Of a stretch of DNA of 64,000 bases, positions 16,325-23,703 are shown piece by piece. Position 1 is the first letter of the stretch; each line of letters starts with the position of its first letter. A program made the translations under genes and the position numbers. A model generated the notes under the pieces. It was not told the origin of the DNA. It did not search any database and worked only from the letters and a program-made list of their open reading frames with translations. Origin of the DNA: G963669295 sp963669295 (lineage in GTDB: Bacteria > Bacteroidota > Bacteroidia > Flavobacteriales_D > CALLUQ01); the NCBI GenBank assembly GCA_963669295.1, contig OY769938.1, positions 5,766,001 to 5,830,000 of the forward strand, given 5' to 3'.

Positions 16325-17488
16325 ATGCAACTGATTGAAGTTACTGACGCCAAAACTCGAAAGGAATTTTTAAAAGTTCCATGGTTGATCTACAAAAACG
16401 ACCCCAGCTGGATTCCTGCATTGAAGCAAGATGTAGAGGCTATTTTTGATCCCAATAAGAACAAATTGCACCGTAAAGGGGAGATTTGTCGTTGGGTATT
16501 GAAAGACGACCAGGGCACACTGCTCGGACGCATTGCTGCTTTTATTCATCCCAAAGACAAGCTGCACCGCTATTCGTTTGGTTATTTTGAATGTGTGAAC
16601 AATGAGGAAGCAGCATTCATGCTATTTGATTGCGCGAAAGCCTGGTTGGCCGAACGTGGTGCCGATCGGATGGATGGCCCCATCAACTTTGGCGACCGCG
16701 ACAAGTTTTGGGGGTTGATCATCAAAAACTTTGAAGAGCCTCCTTATTATGGACAAAACTACAACCCTGAATACTATGTAGATTTTTTCCGCAACTATGG
16801 GTTGCAGCAGTACTACGAGCAATTCATTTATGGCCGCGACATGCAAGGGGCATTGCAAGACCATTACAAGGAACGTTCTGATCGTATTTCACGCGACCCG
16901 CGTTACGAGATGCGACACATCGACAAGCGCAACCTCGAAAAGTTTGCCGAAGACTTTCAGAAGGTATACAATGCTGCCTGGGGAAAGCGCGATGGCGATA
17001 ACTTTAAAGGCATGCCACTGGCACAGGCCAAGCTTATTGTAAAGAAGTTAAAACCCATTATGGACCCCAATCTCATTTGGTTTGCGTACTACGACAATGA
17101 GCCTATTGGTTTTTACATCACCATTCCGGAATTGAATTTTTACTTTAAGCATGTAAAGGGCAACCTCAATTGGTGGGGAAAAGTAGTGTTTATGTGGCAC
17201 AAGCTCACCAAGACCTGCACCACCTCTTTTGCCATTGTATTTGGCATCCACCCCGACTTTCAGGGCAAGGGGGTTGAGGGAGCGATATTTAATGCCTATG
17301 GCAAAAAAATTCAGTCGCAGAACAATAAGAAGAAATACCAAAAGGTGATCATTACCTGGTTGGGTTCGTTCAATCCTAAAATGATTTCTATTGTAGAATC
17401 GCTGGAAGCGGATAACTTCCGTACGTTGGCCACCTTTAGAAAGCTATTTGATGAAAATGCGCCTTTCGAAAGGGCTAGAACGGTATAG
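16325..17488 (+). CDS. GNAT-like acetyltransferase domain protein
   Basis: A 387-residue cytoplasmic protein. The N-terminal half (IYKNDPSWIPAL, GRIAAFIHPK, DGPINFGDRDKFWGL) and the C-terminal half (GFYITIPELN, IHPDFQGKGVEGAIFNA) are typical of a large two-part GNAT-like family common in Bacteroidota; HPDFQGKGVEGA is the acetyl-CoA-type loop. The acceptor is unknown. It has its own promoter and no operon partners. It is followed by the tRNA-Lys gene. Confidence 0.75.
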   Translation: MQLIEVTDAKTRKEFLKVPWLIYKNDPSWIPALKQDVEAIFDPNKNKLHRKGEICRWVLKDDQGTLLGRIAAFIHPKDKLHRYSFGYFECVNNEEAAFMLFDCAKAWLAERGADRMDGPINFGDRDKFWGLIIKNFEEPPYYGQNYNPEYYVDFFRNYGLQQYYEQFIYGRDMQGALQDHYKERSDRISRDPRYEMRHIDKRNLEKFAEDFQKVYNAAWGKRDGDNFKGMPLAQAKLIVKKLKPIMDPNLIWFAYYDNEPIGFYITIPELNFYFKHVKGNLNWWGKVVFMWHKLTKTCTTSFAIVFGIHPDFQGKGVEGAIFNAYGKKIQSQNNKKKYQKVIITWLGSFNPKMISIVESLEADNFRTLATFRKLFDENAPFERARTV

Positions 17489-17594
17489 TGCAAATCTTTG
17501 CTGTTAAGGGCTTACAGCCATTGTAATATTTTTTTTTAGCAGGCTTTTGTAGTTACAAAATATGCACTTATATTTGCACTCGCTTTTCGCGAAT

Positions 17595-17667
17595 GATCCG
17601 ATAGCTCAGCTGGTAGAGCATCTCCCTTTTAAGGAGAGGGTCCTGGGTTCGAGCCCCAGTCGGATCA
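17595..17667 (+). tRNA. tRNA-Lys (anticodon UUU)
   Basis: A 73-nt cloverleaf: acceptor GATCCGA / TCGGATC fully paired, D arm GCTC/GAGC, anticodon stem TCTCC/GGAGA with loop CTTTTAA (anticodon TTT), T arm CTGGG-TTCGAGC-CCCAG, discriminator A at 17667. No encoded CCA. Directly followed by a terminator hairpin and a repeat array. Its 3' end is duplicated at 18117-18129. Confidence 0.97.
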
Positions 17668-17682
17668 CGAAGTGATACGAGG

Positions 17683-17708
17683 CCTGCACGCAAGTGCAGG
17701 CTTTTTTT
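17683..17708 (+). terminator. tRNA-Lys terminator (first hairpin of the repeat array)
   Basis: A 7-bp stem CCTGCAC/GTGCAGG with a GCAA tetraloop followed by CTTTTTTT. Each following repeat unit carries a weaker relative of it. Confidence 0.85.
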
Positions 17709-18119
17709 GTGCAACAAAAAACTGGGGCGAGAAGCCTGTCCCGTGCAAGGTACGAGACACGGGAAGCCCCTGATGATAACCAACGAAATAAAAAGACCCA
17801 CACGCAAGTGCAGGCTTTTTTTGTGCAACAAAAAACTGGAGTGAGAAGTTTATCCCGAACAAGTGAGGCACGAACGCGTTTCGGGAAGCCCCTGATGATA
17901 ACCAACGAAATAAAAAGACCCGCACGCAAGTGCAGGCTTTTTTTGTGCAACAAAAAACTGGGGCGAGAAGCCTGTCCCGTGCAAGGTACGAGACACGGGA
18001 AGCCCCTGATGATAACCAACGAAATAAAAAGACCCACACGCAAGTGCAGGCTTTTTTTGTGCAACAAAAAACTGGGGCGAGAAGCCTGTCCCGTGCGAGG
18101 AACGAGACACGGGAAGCCC
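17687..18119 (+). repeat. Tandem array of four 114/122-nt structured repeats
   Basis: Units start with CACGCAAGTGCAGGC at 17687, 17801, 17923 and 18037, giving periods of 114, 122 and 114 nt; the fourth is cut at 18119. Each unit has a GCAA-loop hairpin plus T run, the shared stretch GTGCAACAAAAAACTGG, a second hairpin, and CCCCTGATGATAACCAACG. The second hairpin is TCCCGTG/CACGGGA in units 1, 3 and 4 but TCCCGAA/TTCGGGA in unit 2; the 8-nt length difference is all in its loop. Open frames run through the array on both strands, but a 122-nt unit breaks frame, so coding is unlikely. Confidence 0.9.
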
Positions 18120-18129
18120 AGTCGGATCA
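18117..18129 (+). repeat. Direct repeat of the tRNA-Lys 3' end
   Basis: CCCAGTCGGATCA at 18117-18129 is identical to the last 13 nt of the tRNA gene (17655-17667). It is joined to the fourth repeat unit at the AGCCC that repeat and tRNA have in common. It may be an attachment-site scar or a microhomology-mediated duplication; no integrase gene is present. Confidence 0.75.
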
Positions 18130-18141
18130 AAAGAATAACTC

Positions 18142-18174
18142 AAAGCCCCTTATTTCAAGGGGCTTTTCTTTTTT
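18142..18174 (+). terminator. Terminator after the duplicated tRNA end
   Basis: AAAGCCCCTT / AAGGGGCTTTT stem around ATTTC, then TTTTCTTTTTT. Its position just after the duplicated tRNA 3' end suggests it was the original tRNA terminator before the array was inserted (inference). Confidence 0.8.
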
Positions 18175-18208
18175 GGGGACAGTTTGGGAAACATTCTAAG
18201 TAAGTAAA

Positions 18209-19024
18209 CTACCCTTCATTTAGTTCACGCTCTTCATTGAATGGTATTTCACTGCTTAGTTCTTCTGCCATGAAAATTAGGCCACCGGTTATTTTCTTAA
18301 ACGGTAAATACTGGTCATCCGTACTTATCTTTTTTACCTCTTTACTAAGTTTTTCATACCACCCTTCTTCAATGAATTGCTTTTTAATTCCTTGTATAGA
18401 GCCCCACAATGGATCTTCCGGTAGCAATTCCCCTACTATCAAAGAGTCAATAATTTTTCTTAATCCATCTACCTGCTTCTTTACTTGTTCAAACTCTTCT
18501 TTTGATTTATCCATTGGGGAACTAAAACTGCCTTTAACATCTACATAGATTCCTTCCTCTCTGATATTTTTTATACTGGAAAACCATTCTGCCTTTGCAG
18601 CAAGAGCTTTTATCTTATCAACCACCCACAATCGCATCATTTCTTGAAACGCAGGATCTTTTGGGTTGACACTTAGAAACTTCTCTGGGTTGGTTCTAAA
18701 CTCATCAAGCTTTCGCTCTAAGTCGGGGGCAACAAGATCAATAACCGATAAAAAGAACCCTAGTAGGTATCTAAGCTGGTGGTCAGTAAACAGTTTTTTT
18801 ATTCCCTTTACCTTTTGTCGAAACCGAAAACCGTTACCATCGAAAAAAATGATGATGGCCTTCATCTGTTCTTCCATAGAAAGTATCATGTTGAAAATAG
18901 CACTTCCATAGGAGCCATTATCAGCCAACAATAGTGCATCCTTGTACTTGCCTTTAGCATTCTCCTGAAGTTGTTCGCTTACCTCCAGGCATTCTGCTTT
19001 TGATAATGTCATAAAATTTTTCAT
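18209..19024 (-). CDS. AbiV-like abortive-infection family protein
   Basis: A 271-residue, helix-rich cytoplasmic protein. The N-terminal part (about 14-55: QENAKGKYKDALLLADNGSY, then GSAIFNMILSMEEQMKAI) matches the AbiV pattern of an asparagine-alanine helix, a storage-like helix and an EE-x-x-KA helix; the rest is charged helix with no known domain. AbiV in Lactococcus blocks phage development; here a defence role is inferred from family and from the accessory setting beside tRNA-Lys. It is AT-richer than its neighbours and divergent from the EndoU-like gene. Family call is by pattern only; an unrelated helical protein remains possible. Confidence 0.6.
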   Translation of the reverse strand: MKNFMTLSKAECLEVSEQLQENAKGKYKDALLLADNGSYGSAIFNMILSMEEQMKAIIIFFDGNGFRFRQKVKGIKKLFTDHQLRYLLGFFLSVIDLVAPDLERKLDEFRTNPEKFLSVNPKDPAFQEMMRLWVVDKIKALAAKAEWFSSIKNIREEGIYVDVKGSFSSPMDKSKEEFEQVKKQVDGLRKIIDSLIVGELLPEDPLWGSIQGIKKQFIEEGWYEKLSKEVKKISTDDQYLPFKKITGGLIFMAEELSSEIPFNEERELNEG

Positions 19025-19238
19025 ATCAAGACTTTTAGTATACTATCTTTTTAACCTATAAGATTTTCTTAATATTAAAAATAAGTATTTTTACCGTAAA
19101 AAAAGAGCGGCTAAAACAAATTAATCTAACGGATAAAACTTTGACCAGTTAAGCATCTATTATTGCGAAAAATCTTTTTACTCTGTTTAAAGATGACCCA
19201 AGAATAAAATCGGAAGTAATTCTTACAGCTTTAAAAAA
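19025..19238. other. AT-rich divergent intergenic region
   Basis: Separates the AbiV-like and EndoU-like genes. Strikingly A/T-rich compared with flanking chromosome, with long A and T runs. No confident promoter boxes or hairpins were identified. An in-frame stop at 19194-19196 limits the EndoU-like reading frame upstream. Confidence 0.5.
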
Positions 19239-19919
19239 GTGAAACCCCATTCTAAATACCATTACTATTTTATTGATCAGAATTTATCAACAACAAACGC
19301 TCAAGACTTAGCTCCAGGACCCCGAATATTAAAAGTTAAAGCTAGTAGTTCTTCAGTTCCATTTAAATATTCTGATGGCCCATATTTATCAATAAGAAAA
19401 CTAAAACGATATTCAATCAGATTTAAGCAATACCAATCTAATAATACTAAAAGAGCTCAAAAAATCTGTAATGAAAAATGGATCAAAGAAATAACAAGTA
19501 AGAGAGTGTACTCAACTACAGAGGAAAGCGTACCCATTGAATTTTTAAAATCTATTGAGCATATTGTAACTGGTTCCGTTAAAAAAGGTCAAGTCTCTGG
19601 GATTCATTTCGTTGATCCTGAAAAAGTAATGATAACCGAAGTGGTTAATCAGAATCAACAAGGTGTTTTTGAAGCTAAATTCAAGGTATTTGATCATAAA
19701 ACACAAAAATGGTTTGAGAAAGAATTAACAAGTACCTTTTTTCCTGAAAGCTGGTCATTAAATCAGTTATTTCACGAATGCTTTTATGCCTATATACATT
19801 GTAGCAACAAGCCTATAAATGGCAAAATCAATTTATTTAAATCAACAACTAAGTCAGGAGTAAAAGTAGCGGTGGTATTAGTTGGAGAAAAAGTTAAGAC
19901 AATTTACCCCATGCTATAA
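19239..19919 (+). CDS. EndoU-like nuclease domain protein (possibly 5'-truncated)
   Basis: A 226-residue protein whose residues 100-190 match the bacterial EndoU pattern: H108 in SIEHIVTGSVKKGQ, H123 in SGIHFVDPEKV fifteen residues later, a GVFEAKF strand, and TSTFFPESWSLNQL before a final helix. EndoU RNases cut RNA 3' of uridylates and act as CDI, T6SS or other toxin tips. The first 95 residues are basic and unrecognised. The only start is GTG at 19239; no ATG exists between the in-frame stop at 19194 and the domain, so it may be a detached toxin tip. No immunity gene is evident. AT-rich, unlike the core genes; ends next to a repeat copy. Confidence 0.65.
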   Translation: MKPHSKYHYYFIDQNLSTTNAQDLAPGPRILKVKASSSSVPFKYSDGPYLSIRKLKRYSIRFKQYQSNNTKRAQKICNEKWIKEITSKRVYSTTEESVPIEFLKSIEHIVTGSVKKGQVSGIHFVDPEKVMITEVVNQNQQGVFEAKFKVFDHKTQKWFEKELTSTFFPESWSLNQLFHECFYAYIHCSNKPINGKINLFKSTTKSGVKVAVVLVGEKVKTIYPML

Positions 19920-19940
19920 AACGTCGAAGTCATAGTATAA

Positions 19941-20070
19941 GGCTTTTTTTGTGCAACAAAAAACTGGGGTGAGAAGTTGATCCCGAACAAGTGAGGCACG
20001 AACGCGCTTCGGGAAGCCCCTGATGATAACCAACGAAATAAAAAGATCCGCACGCAAGTGCAGGCTTTTT
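19941..20070 (+). repeat. Fifth copy of the tRNA-Lys-associated repeat
   Basis: From GGCTTTTTTTGTGCAAC to AATAAAAAG, then the start of a further unit (CACGCAAGTGCAGGC at 20051). Its second hairpin is the TCCCGAA/TTCGGGA variant with a 20-nt loop, like unit 2 of the main array. It closes the AbiV/EndoU segment on the right, so the segment is flanked by direct repeats in the same orientation. Confidence 0.88.
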
Positions 20071-20123
20071 ACATTTAACCAAACCCAATTCCTCATTCTA
20101 TTCCTTACCTTTAGAAAAACTAA

Positions 20124-20840
20124 ATGGGAATGGAACAATTAACCCTGCCACCTGCCTTAGATCAAGAAATCGAAAACCTATGGTTTGAAGGAGGAGAATT
20201 GGTCTACAACAAAGCGTTCGAAAAGGCAAAAACACTCATGGAAGGCGCATGGAGCAAACTCCCCTCTCCTCAAGAGAACTACAGTCATAGCTATTGGATT
20301 TCGCGACACCTGGTAGAAGCCCTTATTGGTTTAAGAGAATTTGAGTCGGCCTCCGAATGGTTAAAGATTCATAAATCAACCGCGCTGTTTAGAATTGATA
20401 GTGGCGAAAGAGATGGCCTGGAAGGAACGCTTTACTACGCTCAAGGCAACCTGGAAAAAGCAAAAGAATGCTTTGAAATTACCAACAAAAAATCGGATGG
20501 ACGATGGTTCAAAAACGAACGATTAAAACATTACAAAGCACTTTTATCAAAAGACAGCATCCGCCCTACTGAATTGAGGGAGATGATTGAAGTAGCCGAA
20601 AAAGAAATTGAGCAACAAAATTACCCTTACGCCCTTTCCCTTATGTACGATGCATTTAACATCGATCACATGAATCCCGTTGTTTTGTTTAATAAAGGGC
20701 TTTGCCATTTCGAATTGAACGAACTCAATCATGCAGCAGATGCTTTTACAAGGGCCTATATGCTGGAAGGCGAAAGCGCATTTAAAGGGCAAGACACGAA
20801 GTACTTCAACTTCTTGAAAACGAAAATTGAAATAGCATAA
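20124..20840 (+). CDS. TPR-like helical repeat protein
   Basis: A 238-residue cytoplasmic protein made of helical hairpins: AFEKAKTLMEGAW, LEGTLYYAQGNLEKAKECFE, PVVLFNKGLCHFELNELNHAADAFTRAYML (the last is a clear TPR). No signal peptide and no catalytic domain. Start could be the ATG at 20124 or at 20130. Upstream TTACCTTTA resembles a -7 box. Partner unknown. First gene of core sequence to the right of the repeat islet. Confidence 0.75.
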   Translation: MGMEQLTLPPALDQEIENLWFEGGELVYNKAFEKAKTLMEGAWSKLPSPQENYSHSYWISRHLVEALIGLREFESASEWLKIHKSTALFRIDSGERDGLEGTLYYAQGNLEKAKECFEITNKKSDGRWFKNERLKHYKALLSKDSIRPTELREMIEVAEKEIEQQNYPYALSLMYDAFNIDHMNPVVLFNKGLCHFELNELNHAADAFTRAYMLEGESAFKGQDTKYFNFLKTKIEIA

Positions 20841-20930
20841 CTTTACAAATAAACCGGGGAGTAAGATATTGTCCTTATGCCCGATCACCACACCTTATTC
20901 TAGCAAATTCAATGACCAAAAAGATGAACC

Positions 20931-21650
20931 ATGCAAGTAACCACTAAATACTTAAAACTGCCTTTTCAATTCGACCACGAAAAACTGGTGAACGACTTAG
21001 CATTGGTGGTTGACAGCAATTGGATTTCACATTTTAACACCAACGGTTATGATGGTGAATGGAAAGCCGTTTCATTATACTCCCCCAATGGAGAAACAAC
21101 TAATATCTTTGCCCTTTCAACCTCCAATTCCACCGCATCCGAAACGCCCATACTTAAGGAATGTAGCTACTTCAAAGAAGTAATTGAGTCGTTTAAATGT
21201 CCTATTCTCTCAGCACGCCTGCTTCGACTTGGGGTTGGTGCTGAAATTAAACCACATAGAGATTATGAGTTGGGGTATGAAGATGGTACTTTTCGCATAC
21301 ACGTGCCAATTACCACCAATGCCAATGTTCAATTCGTGCTGGATGGCACCGAATTAACCATGTTGCCCGGCGAATGTTGGTACACCAATGTCAACCATGT
21401 ACATGCAGTAAAAAACTCCGGTAAGTCAGATCGTGTACATTTAGTCATTGATGGCCAGCGAAATGAATGGTCCGATCAATTGTTCTTTTCGTTGGCGCCA
21501 GAAGAAAGCTTCCAACCTGAACCTCAACACGATTCTCCTGGAACCATTCAACGCATCATTGAAGAATTACAACACAGCGATGCGCCCATTGCTCAACAAA
21601 TGATTGCTGAACTCAAGCAAAAACTAGTCGACCTAAACAACCACAACTAA
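20931..21650 (+). CDS. Aspartyl/asparaginyl beta-hydroxylase family protein
   Basis: A 239-residue Fe(II)/2-oxoglutarate dioxygenase of the Asp_Arg_Hydrox family. Core motifs: LRLGVGAEIKPHRDYELGY (the metal-binding His and Asp in HRD), FRIHVPI, then VNHVHAVKNSGKSDRVHLVID with the second histidine and the 2-oxoglutarate arginine. The C-terminal 50 residues are predicted helical and extra to the core. The substrate (protein side chain or free amino acid) is unknown. Spaced 90 nt from the TPR gene. Confidence 0.85.
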   Translation: MQVTTKYLKLPFQFDHEKLVNDLALVVDSNWISHFNTNGYDGEWKAVSLYSPNGETTNIFALSTSNSTASETPILKECSYFKEVIESFKCPILSARLLRLGVGAEIKPHRDYELGYEDGTFRIHVPITTNANVQFVLDGTELTMLPGECWYTNVNHVHAVKNSGKSDRVHLVIDGQRNEWSDQLFFSLAPEESFQPEPQHDSPGTIQRIIEELQHSDAPIAQQMIAELKQKLVDLNNHN

Positions 21651-21675
21651 TTCAAGCTATCCTTAAAACAACGAT

Positions 21676-22269
21676 TTGAAGACACTGTTATATAGCTTAA
21701 TCTTTCTGGTAACTTCCCTACCTGTTTTCGGGCAGTCAACACAGATCATCCTTACATCAATCGAACGAACTGACAGGACTTTTGATAAAAACGATGAACT
21801 ATTGCTTGAAAACAACGTCACCAAACATCAAATCACCTACACGTTCGACACCACCTCGCAACTGCTTAAAACCCATCAATACCTGGTCGAAACTTATTTT
21901 AACATTTGGGATGGCGACACCATTGTGGAAGAAAAGCGGAAGACCAAACATAAAAAATGGACGCATCAAGTCAGTGCAACTGGTTTTGAGCACCTCTTAA
22001 CCTCGTTGAAAACAGACATCGATACCCTTGAAAAAGACATGGCTTATTTGCATACATCGCACCACTACCTAACCATTTACATTGAAGTTGTTCAAAGAAC
22101 CGACACCACCAGGTATTATAAAACTAAGCCCTTTGGTTGGTTAACCCCCTGGTCGTCTAAAAAGCATGGTGCTGTTCTGAACCCTGCCATTGATCAGCAA
22201 ATTGTTTCCATGATGCCCAAAAAATTTATTGGAAGAGAAAAGCTAATTTTAGTGCCCACAAAACCTTAA
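21676..22269 (+). CDS. Secreted hypothetical protein
   Basis: A 197-residue protein starting at TTG with a clean Sec signal (MKTLLYSLIFLVTSLPVFGQ, cleavage after FGQ likely). The mature part alternates strands and ends with WLTPWSSKKHGAVLNPAIDQ. No family recognised. It sits 25 nt after the hydroxylase gene and 39 nt before the S41 protease, suggesting one operon 20124-23685. Confidence 0.65.
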   Translation: MKTLLYSLIFLVTSLPVFGQSTQIILTSIERTDRTFDKNDELLLENNVTKHQITYTFDTTSQLLKTHQYLVETYFNIWDGDTIVEEKRKTKHKKWTHQVSATGFEHLLTSLKTDIDTLEKDMAYLHTSHHYLTIYIEVVQRTDTTRYYKTKPFGWLTPWSSKKHGAVLNPAIDQQIVSMMPKKFIGREKLILVPTKP

Positions 22270-22308
22270 CCAGTGGTTAAAAAGAAACGAACACACAAAA
22301 AGCATAAC

Positions 22309-23685
22309 ATGAATCGGATCAAATACTTCGTTTTTGTGTTGGCCCTTTTGGCCATAGAAACCAGCGCTATGGCTCAACTGCAGCAACAACAAGTAAAAGA
22401 AGGCTTGTTGCACCTCCAGCAAAGCATCCAAACCTATAACCCTGCCTTACACCAATACAATGCTCATTTCGATAGCCTTTCCACACAAATCATCACAAGT
22501 GTTCAACAAGACCAGGTTTCACACCTGGAATATTTTGCGCTAGCCAGCAAGATTTGTGCATTGAGCAACGAGGGGCACTTTGGGTTAGGCAATTGGAAAG
22601 ACACGGTTCATCAAGGTTTTTTGAACAACCACTACAAATATCTGCCTGTAAGTGTAACACTATTAAAGGGCAAGCTGTACGTATGGAAAGATTATTCGAA
22701 CGAACACGAGCTAACAAGGGGCAGTGAAATAGTGGCCATCAATGGCAAATCCACAACATCCATATTGCAACAACTGCAACAAACTACCCCTTCCGACGGT
22801 ACTATCCTTACCTATACCCATCGGGCCATTGAATTAGGGTTTTCGTGGAGGTACTACCTCTACATAGAACAGCCGGAAGCCTTTCGCATGACTATCAAAA
22901 ATACAGATGGAACAACTACAGACCACCCCATTGAAGCATTAACCAGGAATCAGGCAATAGAAAATGCCAACAAGTACAACACCGCAAACGCTGGTAAAAA
23001 GGCTGCTCCCGAGCCCGAACAGTTTTACACCCTTGAACACAAAGAAGGCTACTCCATGCTGCGCTTGTCTTCTTTTGATAGAGGGTTCATTGAAAAGCAC
23101 AAGGTTAAATCGAAATCGTTGTACAAAACCATTTTTAAGGCATTGGCAGAGCTAGAGGTAAAACACCTGGTAGTAGACCTGCGCGACAATACCGGTGGTA
23201 AAAATGAATTTGCCGACGACATTGTTCCCTACATCATGAAAGCACCTTCATCTGATCCCTTTCTGAAAAAAACCATCTCCTGGGAAGGCAAGAAAAAAAC
23301 ATATCCTTTGCCCAAACCTTCTAAAGAAGCTTTTCAAGGCACCATTTATGTATTGGTTAATGGGAGAACATATTCAGCTGGGAATACCATGGCCAGGTAC
23401 TTGAAAGAATATGGCAATGCGGTGGTTATTGGGGAAGAAACAGGCACCCGATACGAAGGATTTGCAGCAGGCTCAAAACAATACATTACCCTGCCACACA
23501 CCAACATTAAAATTGGCATTCCACGGTACCACATCACCTTTCCAAAGTCGCAAAAACAAACTACCGCTAATAAAGGACTCCTCCCCTTGTACGAAGTGCA
23601 ATATACGTTTGAAGACCTGTTGCAAGAGAACGACTTACACATGAAAGAGGTAACATCACTCCTCAATGGAAATGTGGGGAAATAA
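22309..23685 (+). CDS. S41-family (tail-specific) serine peptidase, secreted
   Basis: A 458-residue exported protease. Start set at the ATG of MNRIKYFVFVLALLA because it gives a proper signal peptide ending SAMAQ; an upstream in-frame GTG adds a basic 12-residue stretch. The PDZ-like part lies around 120-170 and the S41 core from about 240: HLVVDLRDNTGGKNEF, then VLVNGRTYSAGNTMA with the nucleophile serine, then VIGEETGT. It probably processes proteins in the periplasm; substrate unknown. Confidence 0.85.
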   Translation: MNRIKYFVFVLALLAIETSAMAQLQQQQVKEGLLHLQQSIQTYNPALHQYNAHFDSLSTQIITSVQQDQVSHLEYFALASKICALSNEGHFGLGNWKDTVHQGFLNNHYKYLPVSVTLLKGKLYVWKDYSNEHELTRGSEIVAINGKSTTSILQQLQQTTPSDGTILTYTHRAIELGFSWRYYLYIEQPEAFRMTIKNTDGTTTDHPIEALTRNQAIENANKYNTANAGKKAAPEPEQFYTLEHKEGYSMLRLSSFDRGFIEKHKVKSKSLYKTIFKALAELEVKHLVVDLRDNTGGKNEFADDIVPYIMKAPSSDPFLKKTISWEGKKKTYPLPKPSKEAFQGTIYVLVNGRTYSAGNTMARYLKEYGNAVVIGEETGTRYEGFAAGSKQYITLPHTNIKIGIPRYHITFPKSQKQTTANKGLLPLYEVQYTFEDLLQENDLHMKEVTSLLNGNVGK

Positions 23686-23703
23686 GCACGCTATTGCCAT
23701 TGT

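Noticed and set aside
17687..18119. CRISPR array
   Set aside because: Units are 114-122 nt, almost entirely identical, without variable spacers of uniform length, and no cas genes are present.
18117..18129. Integrated phage or ICE at tRNA-Lys
   Set aside because: No integrase, phage or conjugation genes between the duplicated tRNA ends; the segment is only ~460 nt of repeats. Kept only as a possible scar.
17606..18203. Several overlapping open frames on both strands within the repeat array, with repeated HKKSLHLRVGLF-like or VQQKTGARS-like phrases
   Set aside because: They follow the 114-nt repeat period (a multiple of three) but the 122-nt unit shifts the frame, they begin inside the tRNA region and cover terminator hairpins; they are shadows of a noncoding repeat.
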